A DNA stretch of 64,000 bases. It comes from Prorocentrum cordatum. Its lineage: Eukaryota > Sar > Dinophyceae > Prorocentrales > Prorocentraceae. This document shows positions 11,501 through 22,864 of the stretch, in pieces; the stretch's first letter is position 1, and every line of letters starts with the position of its first letter. A program made the translations under genes and the position numbers. The stretch is from positions 547,789 to 611,788 of the forward strand of contig CAUYUJ010003669.1 of the NCBI GenBank assembly GCA_963575745.1, in the 5' to 3' direction. The notes under the pieces were generated by a model that had not been told where the DNA came from, made no database searches, and saw nothing but the letters and a program-made list of their open reading frames with translations.

Positions 11501-11615
11501 CTCCTCCTCCTCCTCCTCCTCCTCCTCCCCATTGTTATACTTCTGCTCGTCCTCTTCCTCCTTCTTCTCCCTCTCCTTCTCCTCCTCATCCTCCTCGTCC
11601 TCTCCTTCCCCCTTG
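11501..11615 (+). repeat. (CTC)n microsatellite
   Basis: A CTC/CTT triplet tract directly after the gap. Its start is hidden by the gap. Confidence 0.9.
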
Positions 11616-12555
11616 AGCTGGTACCTCTCCACGCTTCGAAATGCGGCAAGCAAGTCCCTGGCCCCAGACCCCCGAGCACGCGACTTTTCACGGCGTGGAA
11701 CCTCGGCGGTCTGGATCCAGTCCCTGGGGCCAGCGTCTCATCCCGAGTTGCTATCTGACGGTCCTGGGGGCCGGTAGTCGACGAGTGCGTTCCACTTCTC
11801 GCAAAGTGCCTACTCGCAAACGTCCGAAAAAGAATGCGTTTTCCTTTTGTGTGAAATGTCGCAGATCCCCCGCGGCGGATCCAGGTCATTTGCGAGTAGT
11901 TACTTTGCGAGTATTGGAACGCGCTCGTTGAGGTAAGGGCCCCAAGAGGCCGAAAGTAGAGAAACACCTCGCGTTGGTTCGTGCACGACCCGAGGGGACC
12001 TGGGGTCGGCGCCTCGATGCGCACGTCGGCCACGCCAGGGCGACGCGCACGCTTGGAAACCTTTTTTTTTATAGTGTGCGCTTTCAGTCGGGCATGTCCC
12101 TCTATAGGAGGGATCTGTAGAACTAGTCCAACTATCGCCAGGGGACCATTTGTTCCCCACATCCAAAGTGGGGTTCTTGTTTTCTCTGCACACCCCGCGC
12201 AGGAACACTCACCCCACCCCCTCTCCTCTTCTGCCTTCGCACACTCACTCACTCGCTCACTCATGGTTCTTCTTGTTCCCCACATCCAAAGTGGGGTTCT
12301 TGTTTTCTCTGCACACCCCCGCGCAGGAGAGAGATCTCACTCACCCCCTCTTCTCCTCGCACTCATTCACACACACATCATCATCACTCGCACTCTCTCA
12401 CACGCTCACGAACATCATCGTCATCATCGGTATCGGCATCATCCTCATTCAAACATCATCATCGCCACCACCACCCACAATCAATCATCATCCTCTTCAC
12501 CACTCATATTCACCACCACTCATCATCCTCATCCTCATCATCGTTGAGTAAAGTG

Positions 12556-13640
12556 TGAGGAAGTCTCAGGCGGGAGCCCCCTCCCTATGGGGCCCGCAGA
12601 TCATGTTGGTAATCCGAGCGGGTCATCGGAACCCTGTAACTGTCGTCACTTTTGGGCTCCCACCAGCCTGGAAAGGGATGCGACTCGCGCGCGGTCCGGC
12701 CTCGTCTGTGTGAGTGAATTTGGGAGGAAGTCTCAGGCGGGAGCCCCCTCCCTATGGGGCCCGCAGATCATGTTGGTAATCCGAGCGGGTCATCGGAACC
12801 CTGTAACTGTCGTCACTTTTGGGCTCCCCAGGCCTGAAAATGGAGGAAGTCTCAGGCGGGAGCCTCGTCTGTGAGTGAATTGGAAGGAAGTCTCAGGCGG
12901 GAGCTCCCTCCCTTTGGGGCCCGCAAAATCATGTTGTAATCCGAGGGGTTCATCGGAACCCTGTAAACGGTGTCTTTTCACTTTTGGGATCGTCAGCCTG
13001 AATTTTGGGAGGAAGTCTCTGGCGGGGGAGCCTCGTCTTTGGAGTGAATGTGGAAGAAGCTCTCAGGGGAGCCCCCTCCCTATGGGGCACACAGATCATG
13101 TTCATGTTGGTAAATCCGAGCGGGTCATCGGAACCCTGTAACTGTTCGTCACTTTTGGGCTCCTCAAGCCTGAATTTGGAGGAAGTCTCAGGCGGGAGCC
13201 TCGTCTGTGTTTGAACTGCGAGGAAGTCTAAGGCGGGAGCCCCCTCCCTATGGGGCCCGCAAATCATGTTGGTAATCCGAGCGGGTCATCGGAAACCTGT
13301 AACTGTCGTCACTTTTGGGCTCGTCAAGCCTGAATTTGGAGGAAGTCTCTGGCGGGAGCCTCGTCTTTGAGTGAATTGTGAAGAAGTCTCAGGCGGGAGC
13401 CCCCTCCCTATGGGGCCCGCAGATCATGTTGGTAATCCGAGCGGGTCATCGGAACCCTGTAACTGTCGTCACTATTGGGCTCCTCAAGCCTGAATATGGA
13501 GGAAGTCTCAGGCGGGAGCCTCGTCTGTGAGTGAACTGCGAGGAAGTCTCAGGCGGGAGCCCCCTCCCTATGGGGCCCGCAGATCATGTTGGTAATCCGA
13601 GCAGGTCATCCAAAACCTGTAACTGTCGTCAATGTTGGGT
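12556..13640 (+). repeat. 160-165 bp tandem repeat array, module 1
   Basis: Six to seven units. Each contains GGAAGTCTCAGGCGGGAGCC twice, once followed by CCCTCCCTATGGGG and once by TCGTCTGTGAGTGAA, the latter carrying a GTGAGT splice-donor-like hexamer. The array directly precedes the helicase exon and probably lies in its intron. It is spaced too long and lacks unique spacers, so it is not a CRISPR. Confidence 0.85.
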
Positions 13641-13710
13641 TCTCGCGCTGCCAGAACGCAGTTCCCGGGCCACACTTTGGATGCAACAAGGAAGTTTTTG
13701 GGCTCCTCAG

Positions 13711-14230
13711 GTCGCCGAGGTGCTGCGACAGGGCGCCGAAGGCGCCGACGACGACGGCCAGGCCGAGGCGCGGGCGCGGAGCTTGCTGATGTTCAGGCCC
13801 AGCGAAGGGGAGTTCACATGGCAGAGCTCGGGGGCGCACAGCGTGCGCCGCTCGGGGTTCACCCTGACGGCCCCCCGCGTCCTACCTGACATCCACGCTC
13901 GCCGGGCCAGGACGCGCGACAAGGGCGTCACATCGACTGCGCTGAGAGAGACAGAGACGAGGACGCTGCCGCACGGCATGTCGGACGAGCATGTGGTGGC
14001 TGGCAACTCTACGTAATTGTTCTCCCGCGCCACGGTGCATGCGGAACATGCTGATTCACGCGGCCGCCGCCGCGGGGGGGGGAGAGTTTCCTGGCAGCTG
14101 CGGGCCGCCGGCGTCCTCTGGGCGAATGCGGTCCTGGAGTTTCGACAAGAGAAACGGTCTTGTTCCAGGGCGTTAAGGCGAAGCAGCTCGCGGCAGAGCT
14201 GGGCTTCGTGCTTGCCCTGCCTCCGCCTGA
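13711..14230 (+). pseudogene. broken terminal exon of SF1 helicase, copy 1
   Basis: This is homologous to the intact exons at 15950-16432 and 18076-18558 and uses the same acceptor (GGGCTCCTCAG before GTCGCCGAGG). It starts in frame (VAEVLRQGAEGADDDG) through the RRSGFTLT segment, then insertions and deletions shift the frame: the motif V region and the SRAT motif VI are no longer in one frame, and a stop comes at 14014-14016. It spans about 520 nt to the homologous stop against 483 in the intact copies. It should not yield a working helicase end. Identity follows from the other copies. Confidence 0.75.
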
Positions 14231-14640
14231 GCGCGGCTGCGCCTCGCTCGAAGCCCGCGGGGTTGTCCCAACGGCTTGGTCTTGCGCGCCAACGGCTCGC
14301 GGGGTTGTCCCGACAGCCTGGCCCGCGGGGTTGTCCCAACGGCTGCGCGACGTGACCTGTAGAGAACGCTCCTGTGCTGGCCGTGGCGGCGACGGCGCCG
14401 AGGAACATCGACATGCGCGCTCATGCAACAGGAAGGGGAGGAGGTGGCGGGGCGCGGAACAAACAGGGGGGCGAGGATGGGGACAACGTAAGGAGTGGAA
14501 GGGGGGCCCGCGCCAAGGCGAGAGGAAATATACGCAGAAGAGACAGCCGGGACGCCTCACCAACCACGAGGACGACGGTGATGGCTTTTTCCAGATTCGC
14601 CCAGAGGATTCTTATGTGGGGTTCTTCCGTCGGAGTAATT

Positions 14641-16840
14641 CCCCACATCCAAAGTGGGGTTCTTGTTTTCTCTGCACACCCCGCGCAGGAACACTCACCC
14701 CGCCCCCTCTCCTCTTCTGCCTCATCATGCGGATGAGAACCCACAATCAATCATCATCCCACCACTCATCTTCGCCACCACTCATCATCCTCATCCTCAT
14801 CATCGTTGAGGGCGCATGGTCTGAGTCACTCAGGGCGGGAGGGCCCCCCTCCCTATGGGGCCCGCAGATCATGTTGGTAATCCGAGCGGGTCATCGGAAC
14901 CCTGTAACTGTCGTCACTTTTGGGCTCCCCAGGCCTGATAATGGAGGAAGTCTCAGGCGGGAGCCTCGTCTGTGAGTGAATTGGGAGGAAGTCTCAGGCG
15001 GGAGCTCCCTCCCTATGGGGCCCGCAGATTATGTTGGTAATCCGAGCGGGTCATCGGAACCCTGTAACTGTCGTCACTTTTGGGCTCCTCAAGCCTTGAA
15101 AATATGAGAAGTTCAGTCTCGGCGCCTCGGTCGTGAGTTGCGTTATGATGAAGGCTCAAGGGAGCCGGGCCCGCAGATCATATTATGTTGGTAATCGAGC
15201 GGGTCATTCGGAACCCTGTAACTGTCGTCACTTTTGGGCTCGTCAAGCCTGAATTTGGAGGAAGTCTCTGGCGTGAGCCTCGTCTTTGAGTGAATTGTGA
15301 AGAAGTCTCAGGCGGGAGCCCCCTCCCTATGGGGCCCGCAGATCATGTTGGTAATCCGAGCGGGTCATCGGAAACCTGTAACTGTCGTCAATTTTGGGCT
15401 CCTCAAGCATGAATATGGAGGAAGTCTCAGGCGGGAGCCTCGTCTGTGAGTGAACTGCGAGGAAGTTTCAGGCGGGAGCCCCCTCCCTATGGGGCCCGCA
15501 GATCATGTAGAGATTCCGAGCGGGTCATCGGAACCCTGTAACTGTCGTCACTTTTGGGCTCCTCAAGCCTGAATATGGAGGAAGTCTCAGGCGGGAGCCT
15601 CGTCTTTGAGTGAATTGTGAAGAAGTCTCAGGCGGGAGCCCCCTCCCTATGGGGCCCGCAGATCATGTTGGTAATCCGAGCGGGTCATCGGAACCCTGAA
15701 ACTGTCGTCACTTTTGGGCTCCTCAAGCCTGAATATGGAGGAAGTCTCAGGCGGGAGCCTCGTCTGTGAGTGAACTGCGAGGAAGTCTCAGGCGGGAGCC
15801 CCCTCCCTATGGGGCCCGCAGATCATGTTGGTAATCCGAGCAGGTCATCCAAATCCTGTAACTGTCGTCAATGTTGGGTTCTCGCGCTGCCAGAACGCAG
15901 TTCCCAGGCCACACTTTGGATGCAACAAGGAAGTTTTGGGGCTCCTCAGGTCGCCGAGGTGCTGCGACAGGGCGCCGAAGGCGCCGACGACGACGGCCAG
16001 GCCGAGGCGCGGGCGCGGAGCTTGCTGATGTTCAGGCCCAGCGAAAGGGAGTTCACATGGAAGAGCTCGGGGGCGCACAGCGTGCGCCGCTCGGGGTTCA
16101 CCCTGACGCACGCGTCCTACCTGACCTCCACGCTGTCGCAGGGCCAGACGCTGCGCAAGGGCGTCACCATCGACTGCGCGAGAGACGAGGACGCTGGCCG
16201 CACGGGCTTGTCGGACGAGCAGTGGTGGCTGCACCTCTACGTCATGTTCTCCCGCGCCACGTGCATGCGGAACATGCTGATCCTGCGGCCGCCGCCGCGA
16301 GAGTTCCTGGAGTGCCGGCCGCCGGCGTCCCTGCGGAAGGCGCTCCTGGAGTTCGACAAGAGAACGGTTTTGTCCAGGGCGGAGGCGAAGCAGCTCGCGG
16401 CAGAGCTGGGCTTCGTGCTTCCTTCCGCCTGAGCGCGGCTGCGCCTCGCTCGAAGCCCGCGGGGTTGTCCCAACGGCTTGGTCTTGCGCGCCAACGGCTC
16501 GCGGGGTTGTCCCGACAGCCTGGCCCGCGGGGTTGTCCCAACGGCTGCGCGACGTGACCTGTAGAGAACGAGCCTGTGCTGGCCGTGGCGGCGACGGCGC
16601 CGAGGAACATCGACATGCGCGCTCATGCAACAGGAAGGGGAGGAGGTGGCGGGGCGCGGAACAAACAGGGGGGCGAGGATGGGGACAACGTTAGGAGTGG
16701 AAGGTGGGCCCGCGCCAAGGCGAGAGGAAATATACGCAGAAGAGACAGCCAGGGCGCCTCACCAACCACGAGGGGACGACGGTTGATGGTTTTTCCAGGA
16801 TTGCAGAGGATCTAGTGGGGTTCTTTCCGTCGGAGTAATT
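14641..16840 (+). repeat. helicase module 2 (tandem duplication)
   Basis: Second module, about 2.2 kb, with the same order of parts as module 1 but a shorter CATCAT stretch (14740-14805). The repeat array spans 14835-15880, with a clean 160-bp period at its right end (units begin near 15311, 15471, 15631 and 15791). The exon is intact. Confidence 0.8.
15950..16432 (+). CDS. terminal exon of SF1 (PIF1/RecD-like) DNA helicase, copy 2
   Basis: An open exon of 160 codons plus stop, following the acceptor GGGGCTCCTCAG. It carries the last conserved motifs of the second RecA-like domain of SF1 helicases: RRSGFTLTHASYLTSTLSQGQTL fits motif V (the usual HKxQGxTL region, here with SQGQTL) and YVMFSRAT fits motif VI, whose arginine contacts the ATP gamma phosphate. 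A C-terminal tail follows (REFLEC...ALLEFDKRT...LAAELGFVLPSA). Upstream exons with motifs I-IV are not in the window, so this is either one end of a gene that begins before the window or a duplicated exon without a complete gene. It differs from copy 3 by a few residues (for example LHLYVMF against LHIYVMF). The preceding 160-bp array is taken to be its intron. Helicase assignment is good; subfamily is inference. Confidence 0.65.
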   Translation, partial: VAEVLRQGAEGADDDGQAEARARSLLMFRPSEREFTWKSSGAHSVRRSGFTLTHASYLTSTLSQGQTLRKGVTIDCARDEDAGRTGLSDEQWWLHLYVMFSRATCMRNMLILRPPPREFLECRPPASLRKALLEFDKRTVLSRAEAKQLAAELGFVLPSA

Positions 16841-16903
16841 TGTTTTTTTGGCTATGTTTGCGTGTGTTTGACAATGTTCTTTTTCCCCGCATCCTCTTTT
16901 CCC

Positions 16904-17096
16904 CGCATCCAAAGTGGGGTCTTGTTTTCCTGGACACCCCGCGCAGAACAGGAACCGCACCACACACCACTTCACACTCACTCACACTCTCTCATCAATC
17001 AAACTCATCAGCATCATCGATGATGCTCTCTCCACATGCTTAGTCACTCACATACTCATCATCATCAGCACTCGCCACTCTCTCAACGCTCACGAA

Positions 17097-17136
<40 letters not shown>

Positions 17137-18985
17137 GGCATCGGCATCATCCTCATTCAAACATCATCATCGCCACCACCACTCACAATCAATAGTCATC
17201 CTCTTCAATACTCATCTTCACCACCACTCATCATCCTCATCCTCATCATCGTTGAGTAAATTGTGAGGAAGTCTCAGGCGGGAGCCCCCTCCCTATGGGG
17301 CCCGCAGATCATGTTGGTAATCCGAGCGGGTCATCGGAACCCTCTGACTGTCGTCACTTTTGGGTTCCCCAGGCCTGAAAATCGAGGAAGACTCAGGCGG
17401 GAGCCTCGTCTGTGAGTGAATTGGGAGGAAGTCTCAGGCGGGAGCTCCCTCCCTATGGGGCCCGCAGATCATGTTGGTAATCCGAGCTGGTCATCGGAAC
17501 CTTGTAACTGTCGTCACTTTTGGGCTCCTCAAGCCTGAATTTGGAGGAAATCTCAGGCGGGAGCCTCGTCTGTGAGTGAATTCGGAGGAAGGTTCAAGCG
17601 GGAGCCCCCTCCCCATGGGGCCCGCAGATCATGTTGGTAATCCGAGCGGGTCATCGGAACCCTGTAACTGTCGTCACTTTTGGGCTCGTCAAGCCTGAAT
17701 TTGGAGGAAGTCTATGGCGGGAGCCTCGTCTTTGAGTGAATTGTGAAGAAGTCTCAGGCGGGAGCCCCCTCCCTATGGGGCCCGCAGATCATGTTGGTAA
17801 TCCGAGCGGGTCATCGGAACCCTGTAACTGTCGTCACTTTTGGGCTCCTCAAGCCTGAATATGGAGGAAGTCTCAGGCGGGAGCCTCGTCTGTGAGTGAA
17901 CTGCGAGGAAGTCTAAGGCGGGAGCCCCCTCCCTATGGGGCCCGCAGATCATGTTGGTAATCCGAGCAGGTCATCCAAAACCTGTAACTGTCGTCAATGT
18001 TGGGTTCTCGCGCTGCCAGAACGCAGTTCCCAGGCCACACTTTGGATGCAACAAGGAAGTTTTTGGGCTCCTCAGGTCGCCGAGGTGCTGCGACAGGGCG
18101 CCGAAGGCGCCGACGACGACGGCCAGGCCGAGGCGCGGGCGCGGAGCCTGCTGATGTTTAGGCCCAGCGAAAGGGAGTTCACATGGCAGAGCTCGGGGGC
18201 GCACAGCGTGCGCCGCTCGGGGTTCACCCTGACGCACGCGTCCTACCTGACCTCCACGCTGTCGCAGGGCCAGACGCTGCGCAAGGGCGTCACCATCGAC
18301 TGCGCGAGAGACGAGGACGCTGGCCGCACGGGCATGTCGGACGAGCAGTGGTGGCTGCACATCTACGTCATGTTCTCCCGCGCCACGTGCATGCGGAACA
18401 TGCTGATCCTGCGGCCGCCGCCGCGAGAGTTCCTGGAGTGCGGGCCGCCGGCGTCCCTGCGGAAGGCGCTCCTGGAGTTCGACAAGAGAACGGTTTTGTC
18501 CAGGGCGGAGGCGAAACAGCTCGCGGCAGAGCTGGGCTTCGTGCTGCCTTCCGCCTGAGCGCGGCTGCGCCTCGCTCGAAGCCCGCGGGGTTGTCCCAAC
18601 GGCTTGGTCTCGCGCGCCAACGGCTCGCGGGGTTGCCCCGACAGCCTGGCCCGCGGGGTTGTCCCAACGGCTGCGCGACGTGACCTGTAGAGAACGCGCC
18701 TGTGCTGGCCGTGGCGGCGACGGCGCCGAGGAACATCGACATGCGCGCTCATGCAACAGGACGGGGAGGAGGTGGCGGGGCGCGGAACAAACAGGGGGGC
18801 GAGGATGGGGACAACGTAAGGAGTGGAAGGGGGCCCGCGCCAAGGCGAGAGGAAATATACGCAGAAGAGACAGCCAGGACGCCTCACCAACCACGAGGAC
18901 GACGGTGATGGCTTTTTCCAGATTCGCCCAGAGGATTCTTATGTGGGGTTCTTATTCTTATGTGGGGTTCTTCCGTCGGAGTAAT
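16904..18985 (+). repeat. helicase module 3 (tandem duplication)
   Basis: Third module, about 2.1 kb. The leader is a degraded CCGCATCCAAAGTGGGG; a pure CATCAT tract follows at 17098-17136, then the 160-bp array (17262-18000), the intact exon, and a trailer with GCGGGGTTGTCCC words. It ends with a doubled TTATGTGGGGTTCTT. Confidence 0.8.
18076..18558 (+). CDS. terminal exon of SF1 (PIF1/RecD-like) DNA helicase, copy 3
   Basis: Open exon of 160 codons plus stop after the acceptor TTGGGCTCCTCAG. It has the same motif V-like (SQGQTL) and motif VI (YVMFSRAT) segments as copy 2 and the same C-terminal tail. The preserved frame in copies 2 and 3, despite many silent and intronic differences, suggests both have been under coding constraint or are recent duplicates. 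No upstream helicase exons are visible in the module, so transcription may run through earlier modules, splicing out the arrays, or the module may be a dead duplicate. A tandem gene array would fit the common dinoflagellate layout but needs the missing exons. Confidence 0.65.
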   Translation, partial: VAEVLRQGAEGADDDGQAEARARSLLMFRPSEREFTWQSSGAHSVRRSGFTLTHASYLTSTLSQGQTLRKGVTIDCARDEDAGRTGMSDEQWWLHIYVMFSRATCMRNMLILRPPPREFLECGPPASLRKALLEFDKRTVLSRAEAKQLAAELGFVLPSA

Positions 18986-19074
18986 TTTGTGTGTTGTCGG
19001 TGTTGTGTGTGTATGTTATGTTTGTCTAGCGTGTGATGTGTTGGGCGTGATTTGTGTCTCTGTGTGTGCATGTA

Positions 19075-19235
19075 GTTCTGAAGCCCCAGGAGGCCCCAGG
19101 CGGCCTCAGCAGGCCCAGGAGAACTCCAGGAGGCTCCGAGGCGGGGTCTGGGGTACCAAAGGTCCAGAAAGGCCCAGGAGGCCCCAGGAGGTTCCAGGAG
19201 GCCCCTAGGAGGCTCCGAGGAGGGGTCTGGGGCTC
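19075..19235 (+). repeat. CCAGGAGGCCCCAGG array
   Basis: Short-word low-complexity DNA of CCCAGGAGG words, related in style to the CCAAGAGGCCCC family. Directly after it, AAAATATTGAAATTACAATGTG and AAAATGTTGAAATTCCAATGTG form a small AT-rich direct repeat about 40 bp apart. Confidence 0.7.
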
Positions 19236-20720
19236 GATTTTGGGAGGATGTCTCAGGCGAAACCGCCATTCTCTGAGAATCGGGGTCAAAAATATTGAAA
19301 TTACAATGTGTTTTTGAAGGTTTTATGTTAAAATGTTGAAATTCCAATGTGTTTTGGGACCCTGACGTCACGATCTGCGTGAGGGGTGCCACCGATTTTC
19401 AGAATGTCGAGGATGTCCCGAGCGAAACGGCCAGAACAATCGCGGACGACGTGCGCATTAATCGCCCCTGAGCTCTACTCCCTCCCCCATCCATATCCAC
19501 CGCCTGTGGAACCGACGTCCCGGGACCCCATCAGGCGGTGGACAGGGCTATAGTTTGACCTCAGGGTGCCCGAATATGTCCATGTCCACCGTCCGCCGAG
19601 GTTCGCACAGATCGATCTCCTGGGCGGCGGTTACGTATGATTCCCCGACTCGAATTGGACCACGACGACGAAAAAGACGACGCGCAGACGACGCCCGCCG
19701 CCGGTGACGCCTAAGGTATCGGCGCCGACGACGGCGACGGAAGCGACGATGATCCCTGGCGGTGGGGATCGAACGTGGCATTGTGGTGAGGTGGCGGCGG
19801 TAGGGTTTCCAGATTCGTCTCGCCCCCAAGGCCGAACTCCCTCATGGCGATGCGCAGGGTCCTGCGCAGAGCGGTCGACACCAAGAATGTTGACGAGATA
19901 GCAAGGCCAAGTATTGACAGCAGATGGCATCCCTGTGGCTGCACCAATGCCCGAAAAGGAGTAAGGGAGGGAAGGAGATGGGATGGGCAGGCTAGGGAGG
20001 GAGGCATGAAGGGAAAGAGCTCAGCGCGAGGAGCTTCAGCAAGAGCAAGCACCAGTCAACAGACGGCGGCACAACAAACGGTACGACAGACTAAAATGAT
20101 GCCAATGCGTCGCCCTCAAACAATTGACCACTGGAGCAACAGATGCGTGGCTGCGTGCGTGCGAAGCGGGAATCCGCAGGGACCAGCGGAGGCCAGGAAG
20201 CCATGGGCTAAGACCAGGGAGACCCAAGCCCACGAAAGGCAACGCAACTGGAAGCCAAGCAACAATTTGGGACCAAGTGGCCATGGTCACATCGCAGCCT
20301 TTCCGCCCAGGAGAATGTCAGCCACGCCGCCTCCGCCTCTCCGCCGACCGCGAAGCCTAACGAATCCATACGAACGACACAACAATACAGCAAGCTCCGC
20401 ACTCCTCCGCAGGAATCCGTCATGCATCAGCCGAACTAAACCTAATCCCTCCTATCCTCTTTCCTAACACTGCTCCCTCCCGCGTCATCCGATAATCCTA
20501 CTTAGAGGCTCCTGGTGGCGTATCGTTGTGAGGACGAGCCTGGTCCCCACGCTGTCGGGCGATGCTGCCCGCGCGGCGCGCCACGAGCACACCTCTCCCG
20601 AGGCCCGCCGCCGAGGTGCCCCGCTCGGCCCAGGCCCTCGACCTGGACGGGCTGTGCGATGCGGGGCCGGGGCTGCCAAGCTCCCGTGGGATCGGCGAGG
20701 GAGCCGCGATCCGGCCCAGA
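19236..20720. other. gene-free stretch
   Basis: No supported gene. Around 19640-19900 the minus strand gives two overlapping mildly protein-like frames and at 20525-20735 a GC-rich block translates without stops in several frames, but there is no domain and no convincing exon boundary. Confidence 0.4.
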
Positions 20721-21190
20721 CGGCCCGCTCCTCCTCCTCCTCCCTCCTCCTCCTCCTCCTCTACCCCCTCCTACTCCTCCTCCGCCTCCTCCTTCTCATC
20801 CTCCCTCCCTCCCTCCCTCCTCCCTCCCCCTTCCCTCCCCCCTCCTCCTCCTGCAACCCCCCCAGCAGCTGCTAGCACACCTGGACTAGCCAGCGCCCCA
20901 ACTGCGACATCGGAGGAGAGGGGCAGCAGCAGAGCAACACACCCGATGCATCCATCCAGCCACCCCTCTATGCTCCAACCCCTCTCTATCCCTACCTCCG
21001 TCCCTCCTCCTCCTCTCCTCCTCCTCATCCTCCTTCTCCTCCTCCCTTATTGCATCCTCTCCCTCTTGTTTTTCCTCCTCCTCCGCCTCCTCCTCCTCCT
21101 CCTCCCTCATCCTTCCCACGCCTCCTCATTCCTACTCATCCTCCTCCTCCTCCTCCTCCTCCTCCTCCTCCTCCTCCTCCTCCTCAACCT
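20720..21190 (+). repeat. CTC/CTCC-rich tracts
   Basis: Two polypyrimidine blocks (20725-20855 and 20995-21187) of CTC, CTCC and CCTCCT words around a short unique piece. The long Ser/Pro/Leu and Glu/Arg frames here are microsatellite translations. Confidence 0.9.
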
Positions 21191-22860
21191 CCCGTTCTGA
21201 TGTGTGTGTGTGTGTACAACGCCTGTGAAGTCTGTTCCGACCTGTTCCGGGGCGCGCTGAGTGCGGAATTTGAAGCAGACTCGACGGTCTGTAGGTCCAA
21301 ACAACCCCTCGAATGTCCCAAGAGGGACCAATACCCCACAAGACAAGCGCAATAATCCGTGGGGGGCGAAACTGATGCCGCCAGAAAGCTCCCAGCAAAG
21401 AGCAGGGAGAGAAGGACGATGAGGTGGATGAGAAGGATATGGAATGCCTGGTCCCCGTCTTGCAGTCGACAATCTCATCAATACTATGATCACGATGCGT
21501 CACTCGGTCGACAGCGAGATTCTTGCACCACGTTCTGCCACGATTGCGTACGTCTCAATCTACCGAAACGAGATGTCTAAGTCGGAGTTTGTCTCTCACT
21601 CACGTCAGAAGCAATAACATTCCAGTCGGCAACTCTCGAATCAGGAAGAGGGAATTCGGCGATCCACAACCGTCTGCTGCGAAGGATCGAAGTACACGCA
21701 AGCTGTGAACGTCAAGATGCCATCTGAGGCTCTCTCTGCCTTGGTACCATCTCCATGCACTTCCACCAATACCTTGCGGAAGGCAGAACAACGACATATA
21801 CAATCGGGACCGCTGGGAATGGCCAACACCTTGCCTGTTTAGCTGGCATCGGCGCTTGACCCCTTCAGCCAAACAAGCAACATAAGATGATGACGACAAG
21901 GGTGATACTGATGACAATGATGTTGATGGTGACGACTATGATGATGCGGAGGATGAGCAGGAGAAAAAGGAACTTCGAAGCTGCTCCTGTGGTCCAGGAG
22001 CCGCGCGCCCTCAGCGTCCTGCGGCGTCCAGGAGGACTCGACGGCTGCGGCGTTGAACGCCTTGCGGATGGCTAGTTGGCAGCTTCGAGTGCTCCCCCGC
22101 TCGAACGCGTCCTCCAGAGGTATCTGGATGCCCCAGGGCGCAACCAGAGGCCCAAATGCATGTCAAACGTGAAACACCTGAATCCTCGAGTTTCTAAGCC
22201 TCGAGGAGAAGGGACCGACGACGACGGCAGCGACCACCATGGACAATGTCTACTCCTCCATAATTGTCCCTCGTCCTCCCTCACTCCACTCCTGCTTGCC
22301 CCCTTCCCTCCCGCTGTCAGCACTCCCCTCTCCTTCAACCTCTGTTTATCCTTCCCCGGACCAACTAGTCCCGTCTTCGTAACTGTAACTCTCCGAGACT
22401 CCCCCCTCCCCTTCCTCCGTCCCTTCACCCCCTCCTGTCTACGCCTCTCCTCCACCTCCTCCTCCTTTATTACGTGAAAAACTAACATAGGGTGAGAGCC
22501 TGTTGCGTTCTTGAACTAATGCGGCAGAGAAACGCAACAGTCCTACTCGGGGCACAGGAGTACCTGGCGTGCGCCGCAGGATCAGCTGTAGGAAAAAGGC
22601 GGCGGCAAGTGTAATTTACCCTGTGACGTACCCAACCCATTTGTACCATGGGAAACGAGGAGTTGGCCGAAACTTGCATGGACAATCACATTGCAGGATC
22701 CGTTGTTTGATATGTAAGCTACTTGGGGCACGCGCCTATGGCATGATGCGCAGGAGAACAATACAAGAACGAGGGGCGACAACTACAGGCTCGAAGAGGA
22801 GATGGGGAGTCGGGAACGAAGAGCAAGAGAAAGACATGCGGGACGCCCACTGTGCTGTGC
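21191..22860. other. gene-free stretch
   Basis: No gene seen. It holds a GATGAT-rich piece (21885-21960), a CTCC-rich piece (22255-22470) and otherwise unique DNA of moderate GC. Confidence 0.4.
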
Positions 22861-22864
22861 CCCT

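Larger units (their letters stand above)
12150..14640 (+). repeat. helicase module 1 (tandem duplication)
   Basis: First of three tandem modules. Order: a leader with CCACATCCAAAGTGGGGTTCTTG (here present twice, at about 12156 and 12272), a CATCAT-rich stretch (12370-12545), the 160-165 bp repeat array (12556-13640), a terminal helicase exon (broken here), a trailer containing three GCGGGGTTGTCCC words, and an ending near GGGGTTCTTCCGTCGGAG. Module 2 starts at about 14641 with the same leader. Confidence 0.75.

Noticed and set aside
12556-13640. CRISPR-like spacing of repeats
   Set aside because: Units of 160-165 bp are homologous along their whole length, with no unique spacers and a eukaryotic context.
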